Source: Massilia sp. PDC64 (lineage in GTDB: Bacteria; Pseudomonadota; Gammaproteobacteria; Burkholderiales; Burkholderiaceae_D). From it: a stretch of 64,000 nucleotides of DNA. The notes beneath the pieces are model-generated. The model saw only the letters and a list, made by a program, of their open reading frames with translations, did not search any database and had not been told where the DNA came from. The DNA lies in the NCBI RefSeq assembly GCF_900101265.1, contig NZ_FMZS01000010.1, positions 186,001-250,000 on the forward strand. Direction: 5' to 3'. The translations under genes were made by a program, and so were the position numbers. Below, piece after piece: positions 42,607 to 51,071 of the stretch (the first letter of the stretch is position 1; the number at the start of each line of letters is the position of its first letter).

Positions 42607-43717
42607 AGAGGTCGAGTGCGCGCGCCATGTCGTCGATCAGCCCCCGCTGGAATGCGTGGAACACTTCGGAAGGCTGCTGGACGCGGATGAAGTCGAGCAT
42701 GGGATCCTCGACGCCGGTCCGGATGCCGGACAACTGCTCGACGACCGCATGGCCGCAGAACGGCACGTACGATTCGGCATAGCCGCCTTCGTGCACGATC
42801 ACCAGCCTGCCGCCGCAATGGCGGTCCGCCACCTCCATCATGGCCGTGGTCATCGCGCGGAACGTTTCGCTGTGCGCCTGCATGCGGGCGAGCGGATCGA
42901 CGGCATTCGCGTCGAAACCGCTGGCGACGACGATCAGCTCGGGACGGAAGCGCTCCAGCGCCGGCACGACGATGCGTTGCATGGCATACAAGTATTCCGC
43001 GTGGCCGCCACCCGGCTGCAGCGGCACGTTGAGGTTGGCGCCGAGTCCGGCCCCCGCGCCGCGGTCCGGGAAACCGCTGTAGCCCGGCGGGAAACAGCCG
43101 TCCTGGTGCAGCGAGATCGTGAACACGTCGGGGCGTTCGTAATAGATGGACTGGGTGCCATTGCCGTGGTGGACGTCCCAGTCGACCACGGCGACGCGTT
43201 CGATGCCGTATTTCGCTTTCGCCGCCTCGATGGCGATCGGGATGTTCGCCAGCAGGCAGAAGCCCATCGCCCGGTCGGCGAGGCAGTGGTGACCCGGCGG
43301 ACGCGAGAGTGCGTAGGCGTTGGCGTATTCTCCGGCGAGGACGGCGTCGACGGCGGCCAGCGCGAGGCCCGCGGACATCTTCGCGATCTCGTAGCTGCCG
43401 GCGCCGAACGGCGCGGTGTCGCCGATCTCGCCGCCGCCCGCGTCGCTGGCGGCCTTGAAGCGCTCGAGGTAGCGCGGGTCGTGCACGCGCCGCAAGTCCT
43501 CCTCGGTCGCGGGCGGCGCGCCCCGCAGCGCCAGCCGGCGCGACAGGCCCGAGACGTCCATCAGGTTCTTGAAGCGGCGTTTGGTTTCGGGCGATTCCGC
43601 GTGGCCGGCGCCGGACGGCGGCTGGACCCAGCCCCCGACGGGCAAGGTCAGCGCGTGCTGGCCGGTCGTGTGCCACAGGCAGAGTTCATCGAAGAAGAAG
43701 GCGGTAGGTCGTGTCAT
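42605..43717 (-). CDS. Class II histone-deacetylase-like amidohydrolase
   Basis: A 370-residue zinc hydrolase of the deacetylase superfamily. Charge-relay His143 and His144 are in SRPPGHHC; zinc ligands are Asp181 and His183 (VVDWDVHHGNGTQ) and Asp269 (VVASGFDANAVDP); the transition-state tyrosine is in HEGGYAESYVP. It is close in pattern to the bacterial HDAH and acetylpolyamine amidohydrolases that remove acyl groups from small amines. ATG 43717 has GGAGTCAACC in front. It follows an MFS gene (22 bases) and a Phenol_MetA_deg protein gene, suggesting import and deacetylation of an N-acetylated amine. Confidence 0.9.
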   Translation of the reverse strand: MTRPTAFFFDELCLWHTTGQHALTLPVGGWVQPPSGAGHAESPETKRRFKNLMDVSGLSRRLALRGAPPATEEDLRRVHDPRYLERFKAASDAGGGEIGDTAPFGAGSYEIAKMSAGLALAAVDAVLAGEYANAYALSRPPGHHCLADRAMGFCLLANIPIAIEAAKAKYGIERVAVVDWDVHHGNGTQSIYYERPDVFTISLHQDGCFPPGYSGFPDRGAGAGLGANLNVPLQPGGGHAEYLYAMQRIVVPALERFRPELIVVASGFDANAVDPLARMQAHSETFRAMTTAMMEVADRHCGGRLVIVHEGGYAESYVPFCGHAVVEQLSGIRTGVEDPMLDFIRVQQPSEVFHAFQRGLIDDMARALDL

Positions 43718-43739
43718 GGTTGACTCCATTGAAAAAACA

Positions 43740-44909
43740 TTAATGCGCGCGACGTACAAGGGTCGCCAGCAGGATCAGGGACAGCATGCCGAGCGCGAAG
43801 CCGGCCGCCAGCATGGGATTCAGGCCTCCCGCCTGGATCAGGTGGCCGGCCAGCAGCGGACCGAGGGCGAGACCGCCACCGATGACCAGGTTGGCGGCGT
43901 TGATCAGCCGGCCGGACCGGTCCGCGGCCGCCAGGCTGGCGAGGATGAAGGGCAGGGCGAACGTCCAGGCGAACTTGAACAGGAACGCGGCGGCGGCATA
44001 GCGCGCGATGCCGGGCTGGCCGGCGAGCAGGGCGATCGCCACGAGCATCAGCGCATAACCGGCCAGCAGTAACGGCATGCGGCTGGCACGCTGGCCGACC
44101 CACGCCGCCAGCGCCGCGCCGGCGATGCCGCACAGCGTGGCGACGGCCAGCACCTGGCCGCTGGCATCCGGCGGAATCGCCGCCGCCTGGGCGATGGCGC
44201 CGATGAAGGTCCAGACGCCGCCAAGGCTCATGTAGAACGCCAGCAGCGCCACGATGCCGGTGGCCAGCACCGTCCAGCCGCCACCGCCCTGCGTCGATCG
44301 CGAACCGGCCGCGGACGTGTCCGGACTGCCGGCCGGGAAGCGCCACGCCAGCGGCAGCGCGGCCGCCATCAGGATGGCCAGCAGCACGTACAGCGCCGTC
44401 AACCCGAAGCGCGCGAACAGCCCCGGAAGCACGGCGAGGCCGACGGCGCCCAGCACGAGCTGGCCCATGACCCACAGGCCATAGACGCGGTCGGGATTGG
44501 GCATGCGCGCGGCCGACGCGAGGCACAGCACCATCAGCGATCCGCCGCCCAGCGCGCTGAGTGCGCGCAGGCCGAGCAGCGCGGCATAGGACGGCGCGGC
44601 CGCCGATGCGAGGTTGGCGCCGATGAAGACGAGCGCCCAGAACGCGGCCGCGTGGCGCCAGTCGACGCGCCGCATCCACGCATAGGCCGGCAGCGACGCG
44701 AGGCTCATCGCGCCGAGTTCGACGGAGAACAGGTTGCCGATCCGCGCGGGATCCAGCTGCAGCTGCATCGCCAGCTGGGCCGCGACGGCGGGCGCCGTCA
44801 TGAGGATCGCGGGTGCGACGGCGGCAAACGCGATGATCGCGGCGACGAGGCCGGACAGGGACACCGGGGCGCGACCGGCCACGGCGGGGGCATTCGTTTC
44901 GACGAGCAT
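43740..44909 (-). CDS. MFS transporter
   Basis: A 389-residue transporter of about 12 helices. VAQLAMQLQLDPARIGNLFSVELGAMSLASLPAYAWMRRVD carries the loop 2-3 region of MFS proteins in a weak form. GLRALSALGGGSLMVLCLA and SGRLINAANLVIGGGLALGPLLAG are further conserved helices. It sits between the Phenol_MetA_deg gene (16 bases) and the deacetylase gene on the same strand. Substrate probably the same N-acyl amine or aromatic amide handled by the deacetylase; export cannot be excluded. GGAGACCCATC precedes the start. Confidence 0.85.
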   Translation of the reverse strand: MLVETNAPAVAGRAPVSLSGLVAAIIAFAAVAPAILMTAPAVAAQLAMQLQLDPARIGNLFSVELGAMSLASLPAYAWMRRVDWRHAAAFWALVFIGANLASAAAPSYAALLGLRALSALGGGSLMVLCLASAARMPNPDRVYGLWVMGQLVLGAVGLAVLPGLFARFGLTALYVLLAILMAAALPLAWRFPAGSPDTSAAGSRSTQGGGGWTVLATGIVALLAFYMSLGGVWTFIGAIAQAAAIPPDASGQVLAVATLCGIAGAALAAWVGQRASRMPLLLAGYALMLVAIALLAGQPGIARYAAAAFLFKFAWTFALPFILASLAAADRSGRLINAANLVIGGGLALGPLLAGHLIQAGGLNPMLAAGFALGMLSLILLATLVRRAH

Positions 44910-44924
44910 GATGGGTCTCCGGTT

Positions 44925-45794
44925 TCAATAGACGTGCACGAAGCGCAGCAGCAGCTGGCTGGTCTGGAAGTGGTTGTCGGCGGCGACGTCGCGGCCCAGC
45001 ATCGCGAGCACCTGGTTGCGGCGGTCGATCCAGCTGTGCAGTTCGAGCCCGGCCTGCGTGTAGCGCTGGCGCGTGCCGGCGAGGTCGGTGCCGCCGAGCG
45101 TCAGCGCGCCGCCGCGGCCGTGGTAGACGCGCAGCGCGGCGTAGGTGGACGGCGTCAGGTCGTACGACGCGAACGCCTGGAGCCGGTACAGCGTCTTTTG
45201 CGCGAGGCGCTGGCCGAAATAATCCTTGTTGTCGCCGTAGACCTGCGCTTCCAGCGTCCCTTCCAGCACCCATTTCGTGCCGATGCCACGGGTGACGTTC
45301 AACATCGCGTGCGTCTGCCAGCGGTTCTGGCCCGCCGACGCATCCGGGGCGTTCCTGTCATAGGCGCCGACGGGCACACCGACCATGACGTTCAGGCCGC
45401 TGAACGTGCGCGTCGCAGGATCGTTCAGGAAGAAGAACGTGGCGCCGACCATCGGGTCGCCCACGCCGCGCTGTCGTTGTTCCGCCGCGGCACCCGGCGT
45501 GCGCACGTGGGTGTCGGACACCGGCACGACGAATTGCGGCGTGCACAACGTGCCGCAGGCGTCCGTAAACCACACGTGCCGGTAGGCCAGGGCGTTCACC
45601 TGCAGGTCCGTGTCGGGAACCTTGCCGGCGCTGGCCCGGTACGCATCGGCGCGCACGACGGGCACGTAGAGGATGCCCAGCGTCGTGCCGTCGGGGGCGC
45701 TGAAGAAGTCGCGGGCGTTCGTGTCGGCGGCGCCGGCATCGAGGCTCGCAAGCGCGAGCAGCGCCAGCGCGGGAAGTGAATGTTTTCTTGTCAT
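44925..45794 (-). CDS. Phenol_MetA_deg-family outer-membrane protein
   Basis: A 289-residue exported protein with a signal peptide (cleaved near DAGA, residue 22) and a beta-barrel pattern. YVPVVRADAYRASAGKVPDTDLQVNALAYRHV, GDPMVGATFFFLNDP and ETS-like terminal strand LLLRFVHVY fit the family first seen in meta-pathway phenol degradation operons (SphX/MetA-like). AGGAGACAACCG precedes the ATG. As first gene of the outer-membrane protein-MFS-deacetylase unit it probably admits an aromatic or amine substrate into the periplasm. The adjacent LuxR gene upstream runs the same way and may control it. Confidence 0.8.
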   Translation of the reverse strand: MTRKHSLPALALLALASLDAGAADTNARDFFSAPDGTTLGILYVPVVRADAYRASAGKVPDTDLQVNALAYRHVWFTDACGTLCTPQFVVPVSDTHVRTPGAAAEQRQRGVGDPMVGATFFFLNDPATRTFSGLNVMVGVPVGAYDRNAPDASAGQNRWQTHAMLNVTRGIGTKWVLEGTLEAQVYGDNKDYFGQRLAQKTLYRLQAFASYDLTPSTYAALRVYHGRGGALTLGGTDLAGTRQRYTQAGLELHSWIDRRNQVLAMLGRDVAADNHFQTSQLLLRFVHVY

Positions 45795-45885
45795 CGGTTG
45801 TCTCCTGTGGTTGTTATGGACGTGACGGGTCCTCGGGCTAGGCTTGCCCGGTTGGGTATTGCGGTATGGGTGGCGGGACGGGCGG

Positions 45886-46860
45886 TCAGCCGTTCGGCGG
45901 CGCCTCGTGCAGCAGGTGGGCGATGCCGGCCTTGCCGCGCACGCCCAGCTTCGCGTAGATGCTGCGCAGGTGATGGCGCACGGTGTGCGGCGACATCTCC
46001 AGCGTGCGCGCGATTTCCTTGTACGTGAGGCCTTCGCCGAACAGGCGGGCCACGTCGCTCTCGCGTGCGCTCAGTTGTTCCATCGCGGGGCGGCCGCGTG
46101 CCGTGAGGAGGTACAGGTCGGTGATGCGGCGCACGTCGATGTGCAGGCGCCTGCCTTCATAGCCGTCCGGTCGCGGCGGCAGCGGCAGCCGCGGTCCGAC
46201 CCAGCCCGGCCATTCGCTGCGCAGCAGCTCGGCGAAGCCGGCTTCGGCGCCGTAGAGCACCCCTTCGCGGTTGCAGACGGCGAGCGCCAGGCGTTGGCCG
46301 CCGAGACTTTCGCGCATCGCCATCAACGTCCGGATCTGGTTCAGCGCGACGGCGGCGGCCAGGTGCGGCATCACGCAGTCGAGGAGCTGGCATTCGTCCG
46401 CGCCGAATGGCGCGGCTTCCGGCGGGCGATACAGGCTCAGGTGGTCGGTCAGCTGGGTGATCGGGTCGACGTGCTCGATGCACAGGAATTCGCCGAAACC
46501 GTGGTCCCGCCCGAGGGCGCGCAAGCCCGGCGGCGTATGCGGGGCACGGGTGTCGACGATGACGGCATGGCCGGGGTGTTCGCGCACGCGCTGTATCGTG
46601 ATGTCCTCGCCGCGTATGGCGTGCCAGTCGTCGAGATAGCGTTCGGGCAGGCCGTACAAATGGCTGCTCTGTTCGAACGGCCCGTCCGGCGTGGGGGCGG
46701 CGCGGCCCCACCATGCCTTGTCGAACGGCAGGGCCGACCGGAGGCAATCGAGGACGGTATCGTGGAAGCGTTCGATCGGTTCCTCGCGGGCCAGCTGGTA
46801 CATCTCCAGCAGCAGGGCGCTCAGGTGCGCAAGACGGGTGTCGGCGTTGGACGGGTTCAC
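45886..46860 (-). CDS. LuxR-family regulator
   Basis: A 324-residue protein with GTG start (AAGAGACACC upstream). The C-terminal LuxR domain reads LSARESDVARLFGEGLTYKE and LEMSPHTVRHHLRSIYAKLG; the N-terminal 250 residues look like a GAF/PAS-like sensing region (FDKAWWGRAAPTPDG, DHLSLYRPPEAAPFGADECQ). It lies upstream of, and in line with, the Phenol_MetA_deg-MFS-deacetylase genes. The gap between them holds CGGGC-N7-GCCCG (45834-45850), a possible binding site. It resembles the LuxR protein at 36493 in its DNA-binding domain. Confidence 0.88.
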   Translation of the reverse strand: MNPSNADTRLAHLSALLLEMYQLAREEPIERFHDTVLDCLRSALPFDKAWWGRAAPTPDGPFEQSSHLYGLPERYLDDWHAIRGEDITIQRVREHPGHAVIVDTRAPHTPPGLRALGRDHGFGEFLCIEHVDPITQLTDHLSLYRPPEAAPFGADECQLLDCVMPHLAAAVALNQIRTLMAMRESLGGQRLALAVCNREGVLYGAEAGFAELLRSEWPGWVGPRLPLPPRPDGYEGRRLHIDVRRITDLYLLTARGRPAMEQLSARESDVARLFGEGLTYKEIARTLEMSPHTVRHHLRSIYAKLGVRGKAGIAHLLHEAPPNG

Positions 46861-46972
46861 GGTGTCTCTTCGTTATGGGTATCGGATCGCGTGGTCCTTC
46901 GAGATCATCATCGTACGGCTACCTGAGCTTGTCCATCGCACAGATGCGGGATGCCGCGCATGCCGCCACAGA

Positions 46973-47001
46973 TAAAAAAAAGCCCGCGGGTGAGGGCGGG
47001 C
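46973..47001 (-). terminator. Rho-independent terminator on minus strand
   Basis: Read on the minus strand, GCCCGC-N8-GCGGGC is followed by eight T residues. It terminates the oxidase-cupin unit coming from the right. Confidence 0.85.
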
Positions 47002-47052
47002 CAAACACTATTTTTCTGGAGGAAGAAATAGTGGGGAAGTACCGAAATCGGA

Positions 47053-47424
47053 TTATTTCTCGACGACCGCGAAGAAGTGCTTGACGAAGAAGTCGCTCTG
47101 GATCTCCCACAGGACTTCGGTGCCCTGCGTGACGAACCAGCTGTCGCCCACGTCGTAGGTCACCGACGTGCCGGCGGCGACGTCGGTCAGCCTGACGCTG
47201 CCCTGCACGACGGTGGCCTGTTCGTTGAACGGGTAGGTCATGCGGAACGTGCCGCGCGTGAGGCCGAAGTAGCCGGCCGACACCGGGTCGGTCGGGCCGC
47301 CGAACGTGCCCTGCGCGAAGGCCTGCACGTCGCCCGCCTCGACGGTCGCGCCCAGGTTGGCGACGGAGCCGATCGGGTGCATGTCCTGCTGGCGGATGGA
47401 GGTGGTAATCCGGGTAATGCTCAT
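47053..47424 (-). CDS. Cupin-domain protein (DUF861-type)
   Basis: A 123-residue single-domain cupin. FRMTYPFNEQATVVQGSVRL is the first cupin motif in the degenerate DUF861 form, and YDVGDSWFVTQGTEVLWEI the second; few metal-binding histidines remain, as in other DUF861 members. It follows the PuuB-like amine oxidase by 14 bases with AAAGGATAGTT before the start. Small cupins of this kind often accompany gamma-glutamylputrescine-oxidase-like genes in amine degradation clusters; they may remove or bind the reactive imine or aldehyde. Role inferred from context only. Confidence 0.78.
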   Translation of the reverse strand: MSITRITTSIRQQDMHPIGSVANLGATVEAGDVQAFAQGTFGGPTDPVSAGYFGLTRGTFRMTYPFNEQATVVQGSVRLTDVAAGTSVTYDVGDSWFVTQGTEVLWEIQSDFFVKHFFAVVEK

Positions 47425-47438
47425 AACTATCCTTTCGA

Positions 47439-48737
47439 TTAACGACGGCCGGTCCAATAACCGGAAACTTGGTGCACAGTCTTGCCTGCGGTGCAGATCA
47501 GGGAGCGGAACTGGTCCTTGCCGACCACGGTCGCGCGGCGGATCGAGCTGATCAGGTCGTAGCGGGGCGAGCCTTCGGCCATGCCCTCGGCCAGGATCTT
47601 GCAGATGATGTGGCTGGGCGTGACGCCGAAGCCCGCATAGCCCTGCACGTAGAACACGTTCGGCCGGCCCGGCAGCGAGCCGATCTGCGGGAACAGGTTG
47701 GCGCCGCACGCCATCGGGCCGCCCCACGCGAGGTCGATTTTCACGTCGCGCAGGTACGGGAATACTTTCAGCATCAGCCTGCGGTTCCATTCCTTGAGGT
47801 CCCTGGGCAGGTGGTCGATCAGCGGCGTGGCCGAGCCGAACAGCAGGCGGTTTTCCTTCGTGACGCGGAAGTAGTCGATGACCGGGCGGATGTCGCTGTA
47901 GGCGCCGCGGATCGGGCTGATGCGCTGGATCAGTTCGTCCGGCAGCGGCTCGGTCATGCACTGGAACGCGTAGGTGTTGATCGTCGAGCGGTGCAGCTCG
48001 GGCTCCATGCGGTTCAGGAAGCTGTCGCAGGCCCACAGCAGCTTGTTGGCGGTGACGCTGCCCTTGGCGGTACGTACCTTGACGCGGTCGCCGTAGACGA
48101 CTTCCACGGCCGGCGAGTATTCGAAGATCTTCGCGCCATGGCCGGACAATGCCAGCGCTTCGCCCAGCAGCAGGTTCAGCGAGTGCACGTGGCCGCCGCC
48201 CATGTGCAGCAGGGCGCTGCCGTAGACGTCGGACCCGATGATGGTCTTGACTTCCGGACCTTCCAGGTAGCGGATCTCGTGGCGCGAGTTCAGCGACTTG
48301 AAATCCTTTTCCCAGGCGCGCAGCGTTTTGGCCTGGCGCGCGTTGTACCCCATGTAACCATAGCCGTGGCAGAAGTCGGCCATGATGCCGTACTTGTCGA
48401 TGCGGGCCTGGATGATGTCCGCGCCCTGGTCGCTGATCTCGAAGATCGCGCGCACGCCGTCCTCGCCGACGTCCTTCTTGATCTTGTCGAGGTCGTGGCC
48501 GATGCCGGCCATGATCTGGCCGCCGTTGCGACCCGTGCCGCCGAAGCCCAGGTAGCGTGCCTCCAGCAGGGCGATGTTCTTGAATCCCCTCTCCGCCAGC
48601 TCGAGCGCCGTGTTGACGCCGCTGAAGCCGCCGCCGATGACGACGATGTCGACGTCGATGTCCTCTTCCAGGCTGGGGAAGCTGAGATCGTATTTCTTGG
48701 TTGCCGTGTAATAGGTCGCTGTTTCGATATTGATCAT
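47439..48737 (-). CDS. FAD-dependent amine oxidoreductase, PuuB-like
   Basis: A 432-residue DAO-family flavoenzyme. GGGFSG at 35-40 binds FAD, with LLEARYLGFGGTGRNGGQIM directly after; the GRNGG segment is typical of the gamma-glutamylputrescine oxidase (PuuB/OrdL) group, as is the C-terminal NVFYVQGYAGFGVTPSHIICK. It oxidatively deaminates an amine or gamma-glutamyl-amine. ATG 48737 begins the family sequence; a longer frame to 48797 would overlap the predicted -10 element and has no ribosome site. It is driven by TTGCC box 5 on the minus strand, divergent from a chemoreceptor gene, and followed by the cupin. Confidence 0.88.
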   Translation of the reverse strand: MINIETATYYTATKKYDLSFPSLEEDIDVDIVVIGGGFSGVNTALELAERGFKNIALLEARYLGFGGTGRNGGQIMAGIGHDLDKIKKDVGEDGVRAIFEISDQGADIIQARIDKYGIMADFCHGYGYMGYNARQAKTLRAWEKDFKSLNSRHEIRYLEGPEVKTIIGSDVYGSALLHMGGGHVHSLNLLLGEALALSGHGAKIFEYSPAVEVVYGDRVKVRTAKGSVTANKLLWACDSFLNRMEPELHRSTINTYAFQCMTEPLPDELIQRISPIRGAYSDIRPVIDYFRVTKENRLLFGSATPLIDHLPRDLKEWNRRLMLKVFPYLRDVKIDLAWGGPMACGANLFPQIGSLPGRPNVFYVQGYAGFGVTPSHIICKILAEGMAEGSPRYDLISSIRRATVVGKDQFRSLICTAGKTVHQVSGYWTGRR

Positions 48738-48817
48738 GACTCTTTGCACCTTGGGTGCGCCTCGTTCGACTGCGGGTGGGCGGCGTGCATGGCACATGCT
48801 GCCCTGTTGGTGACGTC

Positions 48818-48860
48818 AGTATCGACGGAGGGCAGGACGGGCCGTTATCGAAAACTGGCA
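48818..48860 (-). promoter_or_regulatory. TTGCC box 5 and -10 of the PuuB-like oxidase unit
   Basis: On the minus strand CTGCCAGTTTTCGATA begins at 48861 and ends at 48846, then 22 bases, then GATACT (48823-48818). It differs from the consensus only in the first base. It is back to back with box 4. Confidence 0.68.
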
Positions 48861-48881
48861 GACCTAGGCACGGCCGCGGGC

Positions 48882-48925
48882 TTGCCGATTTTCGATACTG
48901 CTGCCGCCGTATTGATGCCTAGAAT
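48882..48925 (+). promoter_or_regulatory. TTGCC box 4 and -10 of the chemoreceptor gene
   Basis: TTGCCGATTTTCGATA (48882-48897), then 22 bases, then TAGAAT (48920-48925), the best -10 of the five. The gene start is 30 bases downstream. Confidence 0.72.
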
Positions 48926-48955
48926 GGGACACGCCATCCAGCCTCCGACGATCCC

Positions 48956-50935
48956 ATGCCCCGATTCCGCCTGTCCCTGAACGCGCGCATCTGCGCCACC
49001 GCCACCGCGCTCGTGATCCTGAGCCTCGCCGCCACGGCAACCGTCATCGGTGTCAACAGCAGCCGGGCGGCCCGGGAGGCGGCGATGCGCCAGGCGCGCA
49101 CGTCCGCGCAGGAAGCCGCCCATGCGCTGGAAAGCCGCCTTGGCGCCAGCATGTCCGCCGTCGGCAACCTGGCCGATGCCATGGCCGCGAGCCGCGGCGC
49201 GGACATCGCGTTGTCGCGGCCCCAGGTCAGTGCCCTCGTCAAGGCCACGCTGCTGGGATCCGACGATCTCGTCGGGGCGGCCGTGCTGTGGGAGCCGAAC
49301 GCGCTGGACGGCAGGGATGCCGAGTTCGCGGGCAGGGCGCCCGAATACGACGCCACCGGCCGCTACATGCCTTACTTCAGCCGCGGGCCCAACGGCACGA
49401 TCAACGTCGAACCGTCCGTGCCGGCGACGGCGATCGACGTCTACAACGTGCCGCGCGACACCGGACACGCCTATTTCAGCGAACCGTACGCGTATCCGGT
49501 GAACGGGCAGAAGGTGCTGATGACGACCCTCTCCGCGCCGATCCTCATCGAGGGCCGCTTCCAGGGCATCGCCAGCGCCGACTTCATGCTGGCGCGGCTG
49601 GGCGACATCCTGAAGGAGATCAAGAGCATCGACGGCGGCCGCCTGGCGCTCGTCTCGAACGGTGGCATGTACGCGAGCCATCCGGACGCGGCGCGCAACG
49701 GCGCGAAGGCGGACGACGTTCCGGCCGCGGGACTGGCAAGCGTGCGGGCCGGCCGGCCGTACGAATACCACGATGCCGCCGGGACCATCCACCTGCTCCA
49801 GCCGCTGCGGCTGGCCCACGGCACGGCGCCATGGGCCGTCAGGCTGTCGTTCCCGGAGAGCGTGGCGACGGCGTCGGCGCGCGCGCTGGTCCGGCATACC
49901 GTGGTCGCGGCCCTGTTGTGCGCGGCAATCTCGGCGGCGGTGCTGGTCGCAGCGCTGCACCGTCTCACGCGCCCCTTGCGCCGCCTGGGCGCCGCGATGA
50001 CGGAGCTGGCCGGCGGCGACGCGGACCTCACGCGCCGCCTGCACGTCAGCGGCAACGACGAGCTGGCGACGATTTCCGACGGCTTCAACCGTTTCGTCGC
50101 CAAGATACAGGACGTGCTGGCGCAGGTACGCGGCAGTGCCGGCAACGTCGCCGTCGCGAGCGACGAAATCCGGCGCGGCAATGCCGACCTGTCCGCCCGC
50201 ACCGAAAGCCAGGCCAGCGCGCTGGAAGAGACCGCGGCGGCGATCGAAGAACTGACAGGCACGGTGCGGCAGAACGCGGACAACGCACGCGCGGCCGATA
50301 TCCTGGCCGCCGACGCGTCGGGCATTGCCGGGCGCGCGGGCACCGTGGTGGGGCAGGTCGTGGCATCGATGGCATCGATCGACGCGTCGTCGCGCAAGAT
50401 CGTCGACATCATCGCCGTGATCGACGGGATCGCGTTCCAGACGAATATCCTGGCGCTGAACGCGGCGGTGGAAGCGGCCCGCGCGGGCGAGCAGGGCCGG
50501 GGCTTCGCCGTCGTCGCCAGCGAGGTGCGCACGCTGGCGCAGCGCAGCGCCGCGGCCGCGAAGGAGATCAAGGGCCTCATCGGCGACGCGGTGGCGCAGG
50601 TCGGCGCCGGCACGGCGCTGGCCGGCGCAGCCGGCAGGACGATGGACGAGGTGGTCGACAGTGTGCGGCGCGTGACGGCGACGATCGCCGAGATCGCGGC
50701 GGCCAGCTTAGAGCAGAGTGCCGGCCTGGCCCAAGTCAACGAGGCGATCGGCCAGATCGACGGGATCACGCAGCAGAACGCGGCGCTCGTCGAGCAAGCG
50801 GCTGCGGCGGCCGCATCGATGCAGGAGCAGGCCCGCCGGCTTGCGGAGACGGTGGGCGTATTCCGGCTCGATGACCCTCGCCGGGCACGGTCGCCAAAAC
50901 CTTCCGGCGTTGCTCTGACATGCGCCCGGCGGTGA
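48956..50935 (+). CDS. Methyl-accepting chemotaxis protein
   Basis: A 659-residue chemoreceptor: a first transmembrane helix (about 12-33), a periplasmic dCache-type sensor of about 280 residues (GAAVLWEPNALDGRD, GRYMPYFSRG, YFSEPYAYPVNGQK, ADFMLARLGDILKEI), a second helix (about 312-336), HAMP, and a signalling domain with the hairpin tip IDGIAFQTNILALNAAVEAA and GEQGRGFAVVASEVRTLAQRS. There is no C-terminal NWETF-type tail for CheR/CheB. It is divergent from the PuuB-like oxidase and has its own TTGCC box, so taxis and catabolism respond together. The ligand is probably the same amine or a derivative. Confidence 0.93.
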   Translation: MPRFRLSLNARICATATALVILSLAATATVIGVNSSRAAREAAMRQARTSAQEAAHALESRLGASMSAVGNLADAMAASRGADIALSRPQVSALVKATLLGSDDLVGAAVLWEPNALDGRDAEFAGRAPEYDATGRYMPYFSRGPNGTINVEPSVPATAIDVYNVPRDTGHAYFSEPYAYPVNGQKVLMTTLSAPILIEGRFQGIASADFMLARLGDILKEIKSIDGGRLALVSNGGMYASHPDAARNGAKADDVPAAGLASVRAGRPYEYHDAAGTIHLLQPLRLAHGTAPWAVRLSFPESVATASARALVRHTVVAALLCAAISAAVLVAALHRLTRPLRRLGAAMTELAGGDADLTRRLHVSGNDELATISDGFNRFVAKIQDVLAQVRGSAGNVAVASDEIRRGNADLSARTESQASALEETAAAIEELTGTVRQNADNARAADILAADASGIAGRAGTVVGQVVASMASIDASSRKIVDIIAVIDGIAFQTNILALNAAVEAARAGEQGRGFAVVASEVRTLAQRSAAAAKEIKGLIGDAVAQVGAGTALAGAAGRTMDEVVDSVRRVTATIAEIAAASLEQSAGLAQVNEAIGQIDGITQQNAALVEQAAAAAASMQEQARRLAETVGVFRLDDPRRARSPKPSGVALTCARR

Positions 50936-51071
50936 GGTATCGTCGGAGCGGAATGGTCAGCCCGGTAGAGGGCCTCGCGTCATCAGGAAAATGTGCGGAT
51001 CTACACGGCACGACCCGCGTGAGGTATGCTCGGACATGAATTGCACCGCTTACGCACGATAGATCCCTGGC

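Noticed and set aside
39753..43676. Very long open frame on the minus strand (over 1300 codons) across the DUF1329, APC permease and deacetylase genes
   Set aside because: It is antisense to well-recognised genes, arginine- and histidine-rich without domains, and arises from GC-rich codon bias.
27338..48925. Reading the TTGCC box as a sigma-54 promoter
   Set aside because: Sigma-54 needs GG and GC elements at fixed spacing (TGGCAC-N5-TTGC); these are absent, while a -10-like hexamer is present at constant distance.
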